A stretch of 64,000 bases of DNA from Salinicola halophyticus (GCF_003206695.1 NZ_PZJN01000002.1:9400-73399), one strand, 5' to 3'; numbered from the stretch's first letter, positions 42,481-51,816 are shown. Numbers and translations: made by a program. The notes: generated from the letters alone by a model not told the origin.

Positions 42481-43674
42481 TCAGCGAGTGCCCGGCGGCC
42501 GGCTGAGCGTGACCAGAATCTGCAGTGCGAAGTCGGCGATTACCGCCAGCACGATGGTCGGGATGGCGCCCAGCAGCACCAGATCGATGGCGTACTGGCC
42601 CAGGCCCTGAAAGATGAAGGCGCCGAAACCGCCGGCCCCGATCAGCGCGGCGACCACCACCAGGCCGATCGCCTGCACGGTGACGATACGCAACCCCGAA
42701 AGAATCACCGGCAGCGCCAGCGGGATCTCCACCTGCCACAGGATCTGGCGTGGCGTCATGCCCATGCCGCGCGCGGCTTCGAGCGTGCCGGCGGAGACGC
42801 CGGCCAGGCCGGAGTAAGTATTGCGAACGATCGGCAGCAGCGAATAGAGCACCAGGGCGATGATCGCCGGGGCCACGCCGATGCCGCTGACGCCGAGATC
42901 GCCAAGCCACGGCACGGCGCGGCCGAGCGCCGAAAGCGGGGCGATGAGCAGGCCGAACACGGCGATCGACGGTAGCGTCTGGAACACGTTGAGCATGCTG
43001 AACAGCCCGTTGCGCAGACCGTCGCGGCGATTGACCAGCAGCCCCAGCGGTAGGCCGATCGCCAGGGCCGGGATCAGCGCGCCCGCCACCAGCATCAGAT
43101 GACGAATCAGCTGATCGACGAAATTCGCTTTCTGGTTGGCGAATTCGCGCATGATCGACAGCGGCGAAAGCAGATCGCCGGAGAAGCAGGCGCCGATCAC
43201 GGCCAGCACCGCCGCGCCGAACAGCGCGCGTTTGACCAGCCCGAGACGCAGCCGCTGTAGCGCGTCGATGGCGATCAGCGCGCTGACGAACAGCAGGATC
43301 CAGAAGGTCGCGCCTTGAGAAACACGTGCGGCCGGTGACGCATCGACCAGCGCGCGGTGGGCATATTCACCGAGCGCGAAAAAATCCAGCCCCAGCAATG
43401 ACAGGGTGGCGATCAGCGAAAGCCATAAAGAGGTGCGCCGGGGCAAGGGCCTTGCCAATGTCGCGGCCAGCAGCGCCAGCCCGATGAGCGCGAGCGCCGT
43501 GAGCTGCCACTCCGGCAGGGCTTGCCACAGCATCATCGGCTGCCCCGAGGACAGCCGGTTGGGGGACAGGCTGGCAAACGGCAGCAGCACGCTGCTGGCG
43601 ACCGCCGCAATCAGCAGCGTCAGCAGCACCCGGTTGCCGACCAGGCGAGAGTCGGCAGATCGTGCCAGCGTCAT
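42481..43674 (-). CDS. yehY: Osmoprotectant ABC transporter long permease, YehY type
   Basis: The 397-residue permease carries extra N-terminal membrane segments (about residues 10-180) before the usual permease core, which includes EAARGMGMTPRQILWQVEIPLA as its ATPase-docking loop. E. coli YehY (about 385) has the same extended form. The ATG at 43674 lies seven bases after the binding-protein stop, so the genes are tightly coupled. With YehW it forms the heterodimeric channel. Confidence 0.9.
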   Translation of the reverse strand: MTLARSADSRLVGNRVLLTLLIAAVASSVLLPFASLSPNRLSSGQPMMLWQALPEWQLTALALIGLALLAATLARPLPRRTSLWLSLIATLSLLGLDFFALGEYAHRALVDASPAARVSQGATFWILLFVSALIAIDALQRLRLGLVKRALFGAAVLAVIGACFSGDLLSPLSIMREFANQKANFVDQLIRHLMLVAGALIPALAIGLPLGLLVNRRDGLRNGLFSMLNVFQTLPSIAVFGLLIAPLSALGRAVPWLGDLGVSGIGVAPAIIALVLYSLLPIVRNTYSGLAGVSAGTLEAARGMGMTPRQILWQVEIPLALPVILSGLRIVTVQAIGLVVVAALIGAGGFGAFIFQGLGQYAIDLVLLGAIPTIVLAVIADFALQILVTLSRPPGTR

Positions 43675-43681
43675 GATCGAA

Positions 43682-44626
43682 TCAGTCCAGCAGGCCCTGT
43701 TCGACGAGGTAGTCGTGGGCGACCTTGTCCGCCGACAGGCCGTCGACCTGAATCTTGCCGTTGAGCGTCTGCAGGGTTTCACGATCGAGCGATTCGAACA
43801 CCGGCTTCAGCAGCCCTTCGATCTGGGGATGGGCATCGAGCACCGACTGACGCACCACCGGGGCGGGCTCGTACACCATCTGCACGCCTTTCGGATCGTC
43901 CATGACCTTGAGGCCGGCAGCAGAGATGGCGCCGTCCGTGCCGTAGACCATGGCGGCGTTGGTACCGCTGGTGCCTTCCGCGGCGGCGCGAATGGTAGCT
44001 GCGGTGTTGCCGCCGGAGAGCACCAGCAGCTGATCTTCGTTGAGCGTGAAATCGTAGGCGCGCTGGAAGCTCGGCAGCGCCGCGTCGCTTTCGACGAATT
44101 CGGCCGAGGCGGCCAGCTTCACTTCTCCGCCGTCGCTGACCCAGTGACCGAAGTCGGCCATGGTAGAGAGGTCGTTGTCACCGGCCACGTCCTGGCGAAC
44201 GGCGATGGCCCAGGTGTTGTTGGCGGGCGCCGGCGTCAACCAGGCCAGCTGGTGTGCTTCGCTGTCGGCGGCCTTGATCTTGTCGTAGCCGGCCTGTTCG
44301 TCTTTCCACGCCGGGTCGTCGGTGGTGTCGGTGAAGAAGGCGCCGTTGCCGGTATATTCGGGATAGAGATCGATATCCCCGGCGACGAGTGCCTGGCGCA
44401 CGATGTTGGTCGGACCGAGCTCCAGCCGGCTGTCGACCGGTAGATCGGCGTTCTCCAGCACGTCGACGATCATGTTGCCGAGCAGAGAGCCTTCGGTATC
44501 GATCTTGGAGGCCACCCGAATCGGTTGCTGGTCATCCTGGGCCATGGCCTGACCGATGCCGAGACTGGCGGTGATCGCCGCTGCGGCGACGGAAGTGACG
44601 AAATGGGTCGTGAGCGACTGGCGCAT
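43682..44626 (-). CDS. osmF: Osmoprotectant periplasmic binding protein, OsmF/YehZ type
   Basis: The 314-residue binding protein has a signal peptide (cleavage near GQAMAQD at residue 29) and the OpuAC-type fold. Visible blocks are IRVASKIDTEGSLLGNM, LELGPTNIVRQALVAGDIDLYPEYTGNG, and VVRQSVLDAHPQIEGLLKPVF. The YPEYTG loop carries aromatic residues typical of quaternary-amine pockets. It is first in the yehZYXW-type operon. GGAATG before the ATG is the ribosome-binding site. In E. coli this system is sigma-S dependent and binds betaine weakly, so the natural ligand remains open. Confidence 0.9.
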   Translation of the reverse strand: MRQSLTTHFVTSVAAAAITASLGIGQAMAQDDQQPIRVASKIDTEGSLLGNMIVDVLENADLPVDSRLELGPTNIVRQALVAGDIDLYPEYTGNGAFFTDTTDDPAWKDEQAGYDKIKAADSEAHQLAWLTPAPANNTWAIAVRQDVAGDNDLSTMADFGHWVSDGGEVKLAASAEFVESDAALPSFQRAYDFTLNEDQLLVLSGGNTAATIRAAAEGTSGTNAAMVYGTDGAISAAGLKVMDDPKGVQMVYEPAPVVRQSVLDAHPQIEGLLKPVFESLDRETLQTLNGKIQVDGLSADKVAHDYLVEQGLLD

Positions 44627-44985
44627 GTTGGCATTCCTTTGCGATCGATGAACTCAAGGCTCGATTGTTGCAGAGCAGCCATCGACAATGGCGACTCCCG
44701 GTGGCCCGCCGACGAGGCTGGCCTGACTCGTGCAGGTAGAGTCTGAGTTTAGCGGGAGTGCGCCCGGTCGACCAGCCGATGCCGAGCCTGACGCTAGCTG
44801 CTAGGCTAGGAGTCATGGTGGGGCGTTGGATGATCCGTTGTCGATTCGATACTTATGCGACATTCTGTTCGACGAGACAGGGCATTCGGCACGGTGTTTT
44901 CAGAACAGCGTTTCCAGCAAATCGCATTCAGAAAGTCGTATTCAGAAAGTCGTATCTAAAAAATCGTACTCAACAGGAGCAGGCG
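44627..44985. other. Divergent gap between osmF and the I78-type lipoprotein gene
   Basis: About 360 bases without a gene. It holds the 14-bp array at 44926-44967 close to the lipoprotein start. The osmF promoter must lie here but I cannot place it. Confidence 0.4.
44926..44967. repeat. Tandem array, 14 bp x 3
   Basis: ATTCAGAAAGTCGT occurs twice in succession (44926-44939, 44940-44953) and is followed by the variant ATCTAAAAAATCGT (44954-44967). It ends 18 bases before the lipoprotein ATG, so it is in or near the 5' leader. Confidence 0.75.
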
Positions 44986-45303
44986 ATGAAGATTCCCGGC
45001 GCGGCAATGATTATCAGCGGCATGCTATTGGCGGGTTGCAGCACCGCACCCGAACCCGATCAGGCGCCGCCGCCACCCGATGTGAAATCGGTTCCTGAAG
45101 ATGCCTGCGGCGCCCAGAAAGTGGGCAGTCTGGTGGGCGAGATCCTGACGGACGAGCTGCAGGCACGTATCGGCGAGCGCTCGCGCGCCGAGAACATTCG
45201 TGTCGTGGAACCCGGCAAGAACTACACCATGGATTATCGATCCGAGCGTCTCAACATCAAGGTCGATCAGCAGCGCAAGATCACCGATATCGCCTGCGGT
45301 TGA
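44986..45303 (+). CDS. I78-family peptidase-inhibitor-like lipoprotein
   Basis: The 105-residue lipoprotein has lipobox MLLAGC (Cys18), a Pro-rich linker (residues 23-35) and a C-terminal domain reading DACGAQKVGSLVGEIL ... VVEPGKNYTMDYRSERLNI, matching the I78 inhibitor family (paired Cys, DYRxxRLN). Fungal members inhibit serine proteases such as subtilisin; the bacterial role is presumed envelope protection. AGGAG lies before the ATG, and a terminator follows at 45366-45391. Confidence 0.87.
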   Translation: MKIPGAAMIISGMLLAGCSTAPEPDQAPPPPDVKSVPEDACGAQKVGSLVGEILTDELQARIGERSRAENIRVVEPGKNYTMDYRSERLNIKVDQQRKITDIACG

Positions 45304-45365
45304 GACCAGGAATTCGCCAACGCCCGCCTGGGCGGACTGTTGATCGTCTACAGCAGCGTGCGTCG

Positions 45366-45391
45366 AGGGCCGGCCAATCACCGGCCCTTTT
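45366..45391 (+). terminator. Rho-independent terminator after the I78-type lipoprotein
   Basis: AGGGCCGG (45366-45373) pairs with CCGGCCCT (45381-45388) around a seven-base loop and is followed by TTTT. Confidence 0.82.
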
Positions 45392-45506
45392 CATGCCCGC
45401 ATGTCGGGTCAGGCACGCAATCGTTTTTGCGCCAATGTCATCCCCGTGGACGCCACTGGAACGGCATCGGCGGGAATAACGCGCATCGATTGAACGAGGA
45501 GTCACC

Positions 45507-46562
45507 ATGCTACGTACCGAAGTCATCACCGAAGGCACGCTGACCTGTTTTCCTTCCGGGCTGACCTACGACGACGGTTCACTCGTCAACGTCGAGGTCT
45601 CGGCCGTGGTTTTCGACGGCCAGCGCCTGATTCTGGCCAGCGACAAGCCGATTCCCGGTGAAAGCCGGTCAGCCGCTTTTGCTTTCGATCTGATCGATGG
45701 CCTGCCGGATCCGGCCAGCCATCGCTTCCTGACGGCCGAGGCCATTCGGCGCGCCGTCAAGTACGAGGATTTCGCACTGACCGTCGATGGCCGCTATATC
45801 CTGGCGACCACCGGTTTCGATCGTATCGATGACGAGAGCCACGATCTCAATGCCTACAATCATCTGCTGATCTGGCCGGTGGGCGACCCGGACCGCGTGC
45901 AGGTCGTCGACCCGGATCCACGCGACGGCGTCGAAGGTTCGCTGGAGCTGAGACGTAAGCTCGATGACGCCATCGGCGTGCCCTACTACAAGATCGAAGG
46001 GCTGGCGGCAGTGCCGTCGCGGCCCGATCTTGGCGAAGAGAGCGACGGCCTGCTGCTGTTCGGGGTACGCGAGCAAGGACAGGCCCATGACGACTTCGAG
46101 TACGTGGCTCGCGTGGTGGGCGTGCACTACCGCATGACGGTCGACGGCAATCTCGAGTTCGTCGACGAGCTCTGCGAGCGCTATCGCTTCCAGCCCTCCG
46201 AGTATGCCGGCGTTCGCCATATCTGCGGGCTCTCGAGTCTCGAGTACGACCCCTACAACGATCGTCTCTATCTGATGGCCAGTTTCGAAATCGAGGACGA
46301 GGAGGGCGAACAGACCGGTGGCTATTTATGGTCGATGTCGCTGGCCGACTTGAGCAGTGGCGCCAGCCCGTCGATCGTCGAGGACGCCCACGGCGAAGTG
46401 CTGGAGTTCGAACACAAGGCCGAGGGGTTGGCGGTGCTCGATACCGAGCGGCTGTTCGTCGCCTACGACAACGATCGCGACATGACGCTGGGCCGGATCG
46501 ACGAGCGCGACGAACGGGAAGCCTGCGAGGCGCCCTACACGGTGCTTCGGATCATCGACTGA
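45507..46562 (+). CDS. Unrecognised 351-residue protein, possibly beta-propeller
   Basis: No signal peptide or membrane segment is visible, so it is probably cytosolic. The chain alternates short strands and turns with many Asp/Glu (about one residue in five acidic), including repeated patterns such as LTVDGRYILATTGFDRIDDE, LEYDPYNDRLYLMASFE and AVLDTERLFVAYDNDRDMT. These look like successive propeller blades with a phytase-like or esterase-like feel, but no family can be named safely. The acidic surface fits a salt-adapted protein. A GAGGAG lies before the ATG. Confidence 0.75.
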   Translation: MLRTEVITEGTLTCFPSGLTYDDGSLVNVEVSAVVFDGQRLILASDKPIPGESRSAAFAFDLIDGLPDPASHRFLTAEAIRRAVKYEDFALTVDGRYILATTGFDRIDDESHDLNAYNHLLIWPVGDPDRVQVVDPDPRDGVEGSLELRRKLDDAIGVPYYKIEGLAAVPSRPDLGEESDGLLLFGVREQGQAHDDFEYVARVVGVHYRMTVDGNLEFVDELCERYRFQPSEYAGVRHICGLSSLEYDPYNDRLYLMASFEIEDEEGEQTGGYLWSMSLADLSSGASPSIVEDAHGEVLEFEHKAEGLAVLDTERLFVAYDNDRDMTLGRIDERDEREACEAPYTVLRIID

Positions 46563-46704
46563 GGCTGCGAATCCTTCTGACGCCATGAGTCTCAGGCTGA
46601 CGCTCCGGATCTTTGGCTGACGCGTCTGGCTCATCGAGTCGTTGCCTGCGCGTTGCGAATGTACGACAGTCGGCTTTCACGACGTGATTCACAGAGGCAG
46701 GACG

Positions 46705-47241
46705 ATGTTGAAGGATTCCCCGCAACACTATGGGTCGGTCACCCGAGCCTTTCACTGGCTGATCGCGTTGCTGGTCATCGCGCAGTTGACCAGCGTGTTC
46801 TCCAGCTTTCTGTGGGAGCACAACGCCTATAGTCAGCTGATTTTGCCCTGGCACACGACGATCGGGGTCAGTGTCCTGACCGTGATGGCAATACGCACGC
46901 TGTGGGCCCTGTCGCAGCTGTCACGGCGGCCCGCCCATGAAGGGAGACTGCAGCGCCTGGCCATCACCGGGCACGTCATCATGTATGCCCTGCTGATATT
47001 GATGCCGCTGTCAGGCGCTCTGATGACCTGGGGCTCGGGTTACGGCATTCATGTGTTCGGTACGGCCTGGTTCGAAGGCGCCGACGCGCCGTGGGCCGCC
47101 GGTTTCGGCAAGCTTCACGGCACCTTCGCCTGGCTGCTGTCGTTCATGATCGTGGGGCACATCGTCATGGCGATGTATCACCATTTCGGTCGCCGGGACG
47201 ACACCCTGCGCCGGATGCTGGGGCGCAAGGATCCCGGCTGA
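46705..47241 (+). CDS. Cytochrome b561 family protein
   Basis: The 178-residue membrane cytochrome has four hydrophobic segments. Haem-ligand histidines are visible in RAFHWLIALL (His17), LPWHTTIGV (His49), KLHGTFAWLL and MIVGHIVMAMYHHF. The YGSVTRAFHW opening is typical of the proteobacterial b561 family (CybB, YceJ). It should carry electrons from quinol to superoxide or other acceptors in the inner membrane. Start at ATG 46705 with AGAGG upstream. Confidence 0.9.
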   Translation: MLKDSPQHYGSVTRAFHWLIALLVIAQLTSVFSSFLWEHNAYSQLILPWHTTIGVSVLTVMAIRTLWALSQLSRRPAHEGRLQRLAITGHVIMYALLILMPLSGALMTWGSGYGIHVFGTAWFEGADAPWAAGFGKLHGTFAWLLSFMIVGHIVMAMYHHFGRRDDTLRRMLGRKDPG

Positions 47242-47264
47242 CCGTTCGGCTCACGTTCCGAGGC

Positions 47265-48317
47265 CTATTCGGGGCGGGCGTCATGGCGCGTTCTCGGCTC
47301 GCTGAGTTCGCTTTTCCAGCGCTTCACGGCGACCTGCTCCTTGAGCAGTTCCAGCATGTCGATCAGCACCTGCTGAGTGACCCGATCGGTCCTGTCGTCG
47401 ACCTGCAGCCAGGCATCCACACCGCTGCCGACCAGGTCGGTCATCAGCGAGTGAAAATGCGGCGAGCGCAGCCCGTCGATGGCCTCGTGAACCACGCGGC
47501 TGGCGATATCGCTGAGACTGCGTTCGATACTCTCGGCCACGGCATCACCCATGGGCAGACGGCGCAGACGGCGCAGCTCGTCGTTCTCTTCCATCGTTCT
47601 GGCCACCAGCGCGGCGACGTAACGATGCACCTGTTGGTGGTTCTCGGCGTAGCCCTTGTTGATCGTTCGCTCCAGACGCGCCGCCACCTCATCGACCAGG
47701 GCCGCCCTGCGCGGCTGAATCACTTCGTTCGAGATGCGCTGGGTCAGGTGCTGGCTGTCCCGAATCTCGTTCTGCATGTCTTCCAGCAGATTGATCGCCA
47801 CACGGTCGGAAATCTCCTCCATCAGCACGCCGTAGTAAGTGCGGTAGAAGCGGTAGAGACGCCAGCGGGTGATGTCGATCACGCCCAGCCGCTGCAGCCG
47901 GACGAGCAGCGAGATCACGCGCAGCACACGCAGCAGTCGGAAGCCGGCCAGGGGAATGCAGCCAAGCACGTCGTACCAGTGCACGAACGGATAGAAAAAC
48001 CACCGCGCGTAGCGTTTCTGGGCGATCGCGATGGCCCAGCCCAGCAGCACGTCGAAGATGAAGATGGCGACGAAGCAGAGATCGATCTCGACGAAATTGG
48101 CCCGGATCGTGGTGTCGTAGGCGTCGTGAAGGCCCGGCGCGACAGCTTCGAAGGCGGCGTTGAGCGGCGCGATCAGATAGAGGCTATCGAAAAGCAGCAG
48201 TGCCAGGTTGATCGCCACCAGCGCGATGACGGCGAAATCCCAGACCAGCAGCAGTCTCTCGCTGAGCGGGCTTAGCCGCCGTGTGGCGCGTGGATGGCGA
48301 GGGTCGGCTTCAGGCAT
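47265..48317 (-). CDS. Voltage-sensor-like membrane protein without a pore domain
   Basis: The 350-residue protein has four membrane segments like a channel voltage sensor: S1 about 22-47, S2 about 76-99 with Glu77 and Asp79, S3 about 105-123 with the WYDVLGCIP motif, and S4 about 125-144 with arginines at 127, 130, 133, 140 and 143. No S5, pore loop or S6 follows. Instead about 190 residues of charged helices make a cytosolic tail. This resembles a free voltage-sensor domain (as in Hv1 or voltage-sensing phosphatases) in layout only. It may act as an ion pathway or a membrane-potential sensor. Confidence 0.75.
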   Translation of the reverse strand: MPEADPRHPRATRRLSPLSERLLLVWDFAVIALVAINLALLLFDSLYLIAPLNAAFEAVAPGLHDAYDTTIRANFVEIDLCFVAIFIFDVLLGWAIAIAQKRYARWFFYPFVHWYDVLGCIPLAGFRLLRVLRVISLLVRLQRLGVIDITRWRLYRFYRTYYGVLMEEISDRVAINLLEDMQNEIRDSQHLTQRISNEVIQPRRAALVDEVAARLERTINKGYAENHQQVHRYVAALVARTMEENDELRRLRRLPMGDAVAESIERSLSDIASRVVHEAIDGLRSPHFHSLMTDLVGSGVDAWLQVDDRTDRVTQQVLIDMLELLKEQVAVKRWKSELSEPRTRHDARPE

Positions 48318-48377
48318 CGAACGTCCTTGTCCGCAAGGGCAGCGTGATCGGTTGGTATGTCGCGGAGATCGACCGTG

Positions 48378-48896
48378 TCATTGACCGGCCGGGTAGGCCT
48401 TGAGATGCGCGGCTACGGCGCTGCGTTCTGCCTCGGCTTCCTGCTTGCGCAATGTCTTGCGTAGCGCGGCCTTCTCGAAGCGTAGCTTCTGGAGCGGCGT
48501 GTTCAATTCCAGTGCCGGCACCGGGACCGGGTTCCCGTCGCTATCGACGGCGACCATGGTCAGGTAGCAGCTGTTGGTATGCCGGATCACTCGCTCCTGG
48601 ATCGACTCTGCCAGCACCTTGATGCCGACCTCCATCGACGAGCGGCCGACGTGGTTGATCGTCGCCAGAAAGGTCACCAGCTCGCCGACATGGATCGGCT
48701 GCTTGAACAGCACCTGATCGACCGAGAGCGTCACCACGTAGCTGCCGGCATAGCGGCTGGCGCAGGCATAGGCGACTTCGTCGAGCTTCTTGAGAATCGC
48801 CCCGCCATGGACCTTGCCACTGAAGTTGGCCATGTCTGGGGTCATGAGTACGGTCATCGACAGTTCATGCTGTCGAGGCAGGTCATCGGGCGTCAC
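48378..48896 (-). CDS. Acyl-CoA thioesterase, YciA-like hotdog fold
   Basis: The 172-residue protein has a 4HBT hotdog domain. MANFSGKVHGGAILKKLDEVAYA carries the conserved N/G-x-VHGG and the catalytic Asp, and DQVLFKQPIHVGELVTF is the second conserved strand. A charged helical tail follows residue 140. It should hydrolyse acyl-CoA in the cytosol. GAGGA four bases before GTG 48896 favours that start; an earlier ATG in frame is not supported. Confidence 0.88.
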   Translation of the reverse strand: MTPDDLPRQHELSMTVLMTPDMANFSGKVHGGAILKKLDEVAYACASRYAGSYVVTLSVDQVLFKQPIHVGELVTFLATINHVGRSSMEVGIKVLAESIQERVIRHTNSCYLTMVAVDSDGNPVPVPALELNTPLQKLRFEKAALRKTLRKQEAEAERSAVAAHLKAYPAGQ

Positions 48897-48975
48897 GGTG
48901 TCCTCGGAATGGCGGCAAGACGTTATTGTGCGCCACATGTAAGCACGTTTCGCCGCAGCTGCCCATCGATCGGCC

Positions 48976-49011
48976 CGAACGCCGGCTTCTGCGGTGGGAA
49001 GCCGGCGTTCG
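48976..49011. other. Long perfect inverted repeat between thioesterase and AtoE genes
   Basis: CGAACGCCGGCTTC (48976-48989) and its exact complement (48998-49011) form a 14-bp stem with an eight-base loop. No T tract follows the hairpin in the minus direction in which the genes are read, so it is not a canonical terminator for AtoE. It could be an RNA structure or a cruciform site. Confidence 0.5.
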
Positions 49012-49036
49012 AAAAGGCGCTACCGACAGCCAGTGG

Positions 49037-50350
49037 CTACAGCAAGGTCAGTCCCAGCCCGATCACCACGCCGGTGACCACCAGCTGAATCAGGCAGAAG
49101 CCCATGATGTCCTTGGCGTTGAGGCCGGCAATGGCGAGAACGGGAAGCGCCCAGAACGGCTGCAGCAGATTGGTCCAGGCATCGCCCCAGGCCACCCCCA
49201 TGGCGACGCGAGACACATCGGCCCCCAGCGCTTCGGCGGCCGGCAGCATGACCGGAGCCTGGACCGCCCACTGGCCACCGCCGGAAGGGATGAACAGGTT
49301 GACCACGCCGGCACTGATGAATGACCAGAACGGCAGCGTGTCGGCGTTGGCGATGGCGACGAACATCTCGGACAGCGACTGCGCCAGACCGGACTGCATC
49401 ATGATCCCCATGATCCCGGCATAGAACGGAAACTGGATGACGATGCCGGCGCCGCCCTTGATCGCCTCGTTGAGGCTGGTGAGCAGACTTCTTGGCGTCC
49501 GATGCAGCACGATGGCCAGCATCAGGAACAGCAGGTTGACGCTGTTGAGGTTGAGCCCGCCGCCGGCGAAGACGAAATAGTAGGCCAGGTAGAGCAGCCC
49601 CGGGATACCCACTAGCAGCGACAGCAGCGTACTGGTCTCGAGCCGATCAGCCGGACGGGTGATGGCGTTCGGATCGGGGCTCGGCGGTTCGGCCAGCTGC
49701 TCGCGACTGACGAAGACGCTCTCCTCTTCCGGCGGCAGCATCCAGCGATTGATCAGCGGCATGATCACGAACAAGGCCGCGACGATGATCAGGTTGTAGG
49801 CGGCGAAGATCGTCTGCGAGGTGGGGATGATACCGATCTGGTCCTCGCTGAAATGGCCCGGCGTGGCGATGGTCAGCGGAATCGAGCCGGCAAGACCGCC
49901 ATGCCAGACCACGAAGCCGGAGTAGGCGCTGGCGATCAGCAGGCGGTAGTCGACCCGCACCTGGCGTGCCAGCGCCTTGGCGAACAGCGCCCCGACGACC
50001 AGGCCGAAGCCCCAGTTGATCCAGCTCGCGGCCAGCGACACCAGCGTGACCAGAATGATGGCGCGGGCCGGAGTCCGGGCGGTAGCGGCAAGTCTGTCCA
50101 GCAGCCGCTTCAGCGGCGGCGAGTTGGCGAGCATGAAGCCGGTGATCAGGACCAGCAACATCTGCATCGAGAACGACAGTAACCCCCAGAAGCCGTCGCC
50201 CCAGTACTGAATCACCGCCAGCGGCGTCTGCTGTTCGAACAGCATGGCGGCCAGCGCGGCGATGATCGTCAACAGCAGCACGAAGATATAGGGGTCGGGC
50301 AGATAACGCTCGACCAGCTTGACCGCGGGGCGGGAAAGGCGCTGCAACAT
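49037..50350 (-). CDS. atoE: Short-chain fatty acid transporter, AtoE family
   Basis: The 437-residue permease has about 12 membrane segments. Typical blocks are VERYLPDPYIFVLLLTI at the N-terminus, SLAASWINWGFGLVVGALFAK, AYSGFVVWHGGLAGSIPLTIATPGH, and FIPSGGGQWAVQAPVMLPAAEALG. AtoE imports acetoacetate, butyrate and related short-chain acids. No atoDAB genes are adjacent, so it acts with CoA-transferases encoded elsewhere. It ends about 25 bases after the inverted repeat at 48976-49011. Confidence 0.91.
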   Translation of the reverse strand: MLQRLSRPAVKLVERYLPDPYIFVLLLTIIAALAAMLFEQQTPLAVIQYWGDGFWGLLSFSMQMLLVLITGFMLANSPPLKRLLDRLAATARTPARAIILVTLVSLAASWINWGFGLVVGALFAKALARQVRVDYRLLIASAYSGFVVWHGGLAGSIPLTIATPGHFSEDQIGIIPTSQTIFAAYNLIIVAALFVIMPLINRWMLPPEEESVFVSREQLAEPPSPDPNAITRPADRLETSTLLSLLVGIPGLLYLAYYFVFAGGGLNLNSVNLLFLMLAIVLHRTPRSLLTSLNEAIKGGAGIVIQFPFYAGIMGIMMQSGLAQSLSEMFVAIANADTLPFWSFISAGVVNLFIPSGGGQWAVQAPVMLPAAEALGADVSRVAMGVAWGDAWTNLLQPFWALPVLAIAGLNAKDIMGFCLIQLVVTGVVIGLGLTLL

Positions 50351-50424
50351 GGCGTGGGATCTCGTCGGGTAACCGTTAGCGCGAGCCTACCCGATCCTTC
50401 CCGGAATCATCAGTCAACCTTGGT

Positions 50425-51816
50425 CTAGTGGCTTGATTCCGGGGAGATTTCGCTCCCGTGTTCCGGTGACCAGCGCGTTTTGCGATAGCGCAGGTAACAG
50501 AGCCCGAGCGAGGCCGAGCGGATGAAGGTGAAGAACAGAAACGAAAACCACAGGCCGTGATTGCCGTAGTCCTGGGTCAGCCACCACATCGGCAGGTAGC
50601 AGGCGATCGCCAGCCAGACGGTATCGCGCATGGCGCGGCTCTCGGTGGCGCCGATGAAGACGCCGTCGAGCAGATAGCTCCACACCGCCAGCGCCGGCAT
50701 CGCGATCATCCACGGCAGGTAGTCGGCGGCAGTGGCGCGAACTTCCGGCAGGTCGGTGAGCAGCGATATCAGACCGTCGCCGGCGACCGCGAACAGCAGC
50801 ATCGAAGCGCCCGCGACCAGCAGCGACAACCTGCCGGCGGCGCGCACGGCGTCGCCGAAGTCGTGCCAGTCACGCCGCCCTACGGAGCGCCCGGTGAGCG
50901 CCTCGGCGGCATTGGCGAAGCCATCCAGCGCGAACGAGGTGAGCATGATGAATTGCAGCAGCACGGCATTGGCGGCGAGCACGGTATCACCGAAATTGGC
51001 ACCCTGGGCGATGAAGAATGCCTGGGCGAACAATAGTCCCAACGTGCGCACGAACAGATGCTGGTTGACGCGAATCAGCGCCGAGTAGCGCTCCCATACC
51101 CACAGCGCCTGGCGTGACAGCGACCCGCCGAGATCGCGGCAGTGCACGGCGACCCGCCACAGCCCGAAGGCCAGGGCGCTGTAATCGGCAATCAACGAGG
51201 CCCAGGCCACGCCGTCGCTGGCCAGGCCGAAGCCGACCACGAACAGCAGGTCGAGCACGATGTTGACGCCGTTGGTGAGCAGCAGAATCGCCAGGGTGAT
51301 CCGTGTCTTCTGCTGGCCGATGAACCAGCCCAGGATCGCGTAGTTGGCCAGCACCGCCGGCGCCGAGAAGATACGAATGTGAGCGTAGCTGGCGGCGAGC
51401 GACATCGCCGCTTCGCTGCCATCGAGCAGCCACAGGCCGAGATCGATCAGCGGTTTCGACAGCACGATCAGCGCCAGCCCGATCAGCGCCGCCATCACCA
51501 GCGACTGCGCCAGCAGCAGCCTTACGCCGCTGTCGTCCTCGCGACCCATCGCCTGGGACGTCAGCCCGGTGGTGCCCATGCGCAGAAAACCGAAGCCCCA
51601 GTAGAGAAAGCTGAACAGCGTCGCGCCCAGCGTCACCGCGGCCAGATAGCGCGAATCCGGCAGGTGACCGACGACGGCCGTGTCCACCAGACCCAGCAGC
51701 GGCACGGTGATATTGGAGAGGATGATCGGCCAGGCCAGCTGCCAGATGTGAGCGGTGGTGTAGCGTCTGATCGGGTCGGGGCTTTCGCCATCAGGGCGAG
51801 CGTCGGGTTGAGCCAC
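50425..51816 (-). CDS. dinF: MATE family efflux transporter, DinF type
   Basis: The 463-residue exporter has 12 membrane segments. DinF-type features are IWQLAWPIILSNITVPLLGLVDTAVVGHL near residues 23-51 and the second-half repeat NAVLLQFIMLTSFALDGFANAAEALTGRSVG. It should extrude cationic drugs or metabolites by Na+ or H+ antiport. AAGGA four bases before GTG 51816 supports that start over the upstream ATG, which would add a segment overlapping a terminator-proximal stretch. Confidence 0.88.
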   Translation of the reverse strand: MAQPDARPDGESPDPIRRYTTAHIWQLAWPIILSNITVPLLGLVDTAVVGHLPDSRYLAAVTLGATLFSFLYWGFGFLRMGTTGLTSQAMGREDDSGVRLLLAQSLVMAALIGLALIVLSKPLIDLGLWLLDGSEAAMSLAASYAHIRIFSAPAVLANYAILGWFIGQQKTRITLAILLLTNGVNIVLDLLFVVGFGLASDGVAWASLIADYSALAFGLWRVAVHCRDLGGSLSRQALWVWERYSALIRVNQHLFVRTLGLLFAQAFFIAQGANFGDTVLAANAVLLQFIMLTSFALDGFANAAEALTGRSVGRRDWHDFGDAVRAAGRLSLLVAGASMLLFAVAGDGLISLLTDLPEVRATAADYLPWMIAMPALAVWSYLLDGVFIGATESRAMRDTVWLAIACYLPMWWLTQDYGNHGLWFSFLFFTFIRSASLGLCYLRYRKTRWSPEHGSEISPESSH

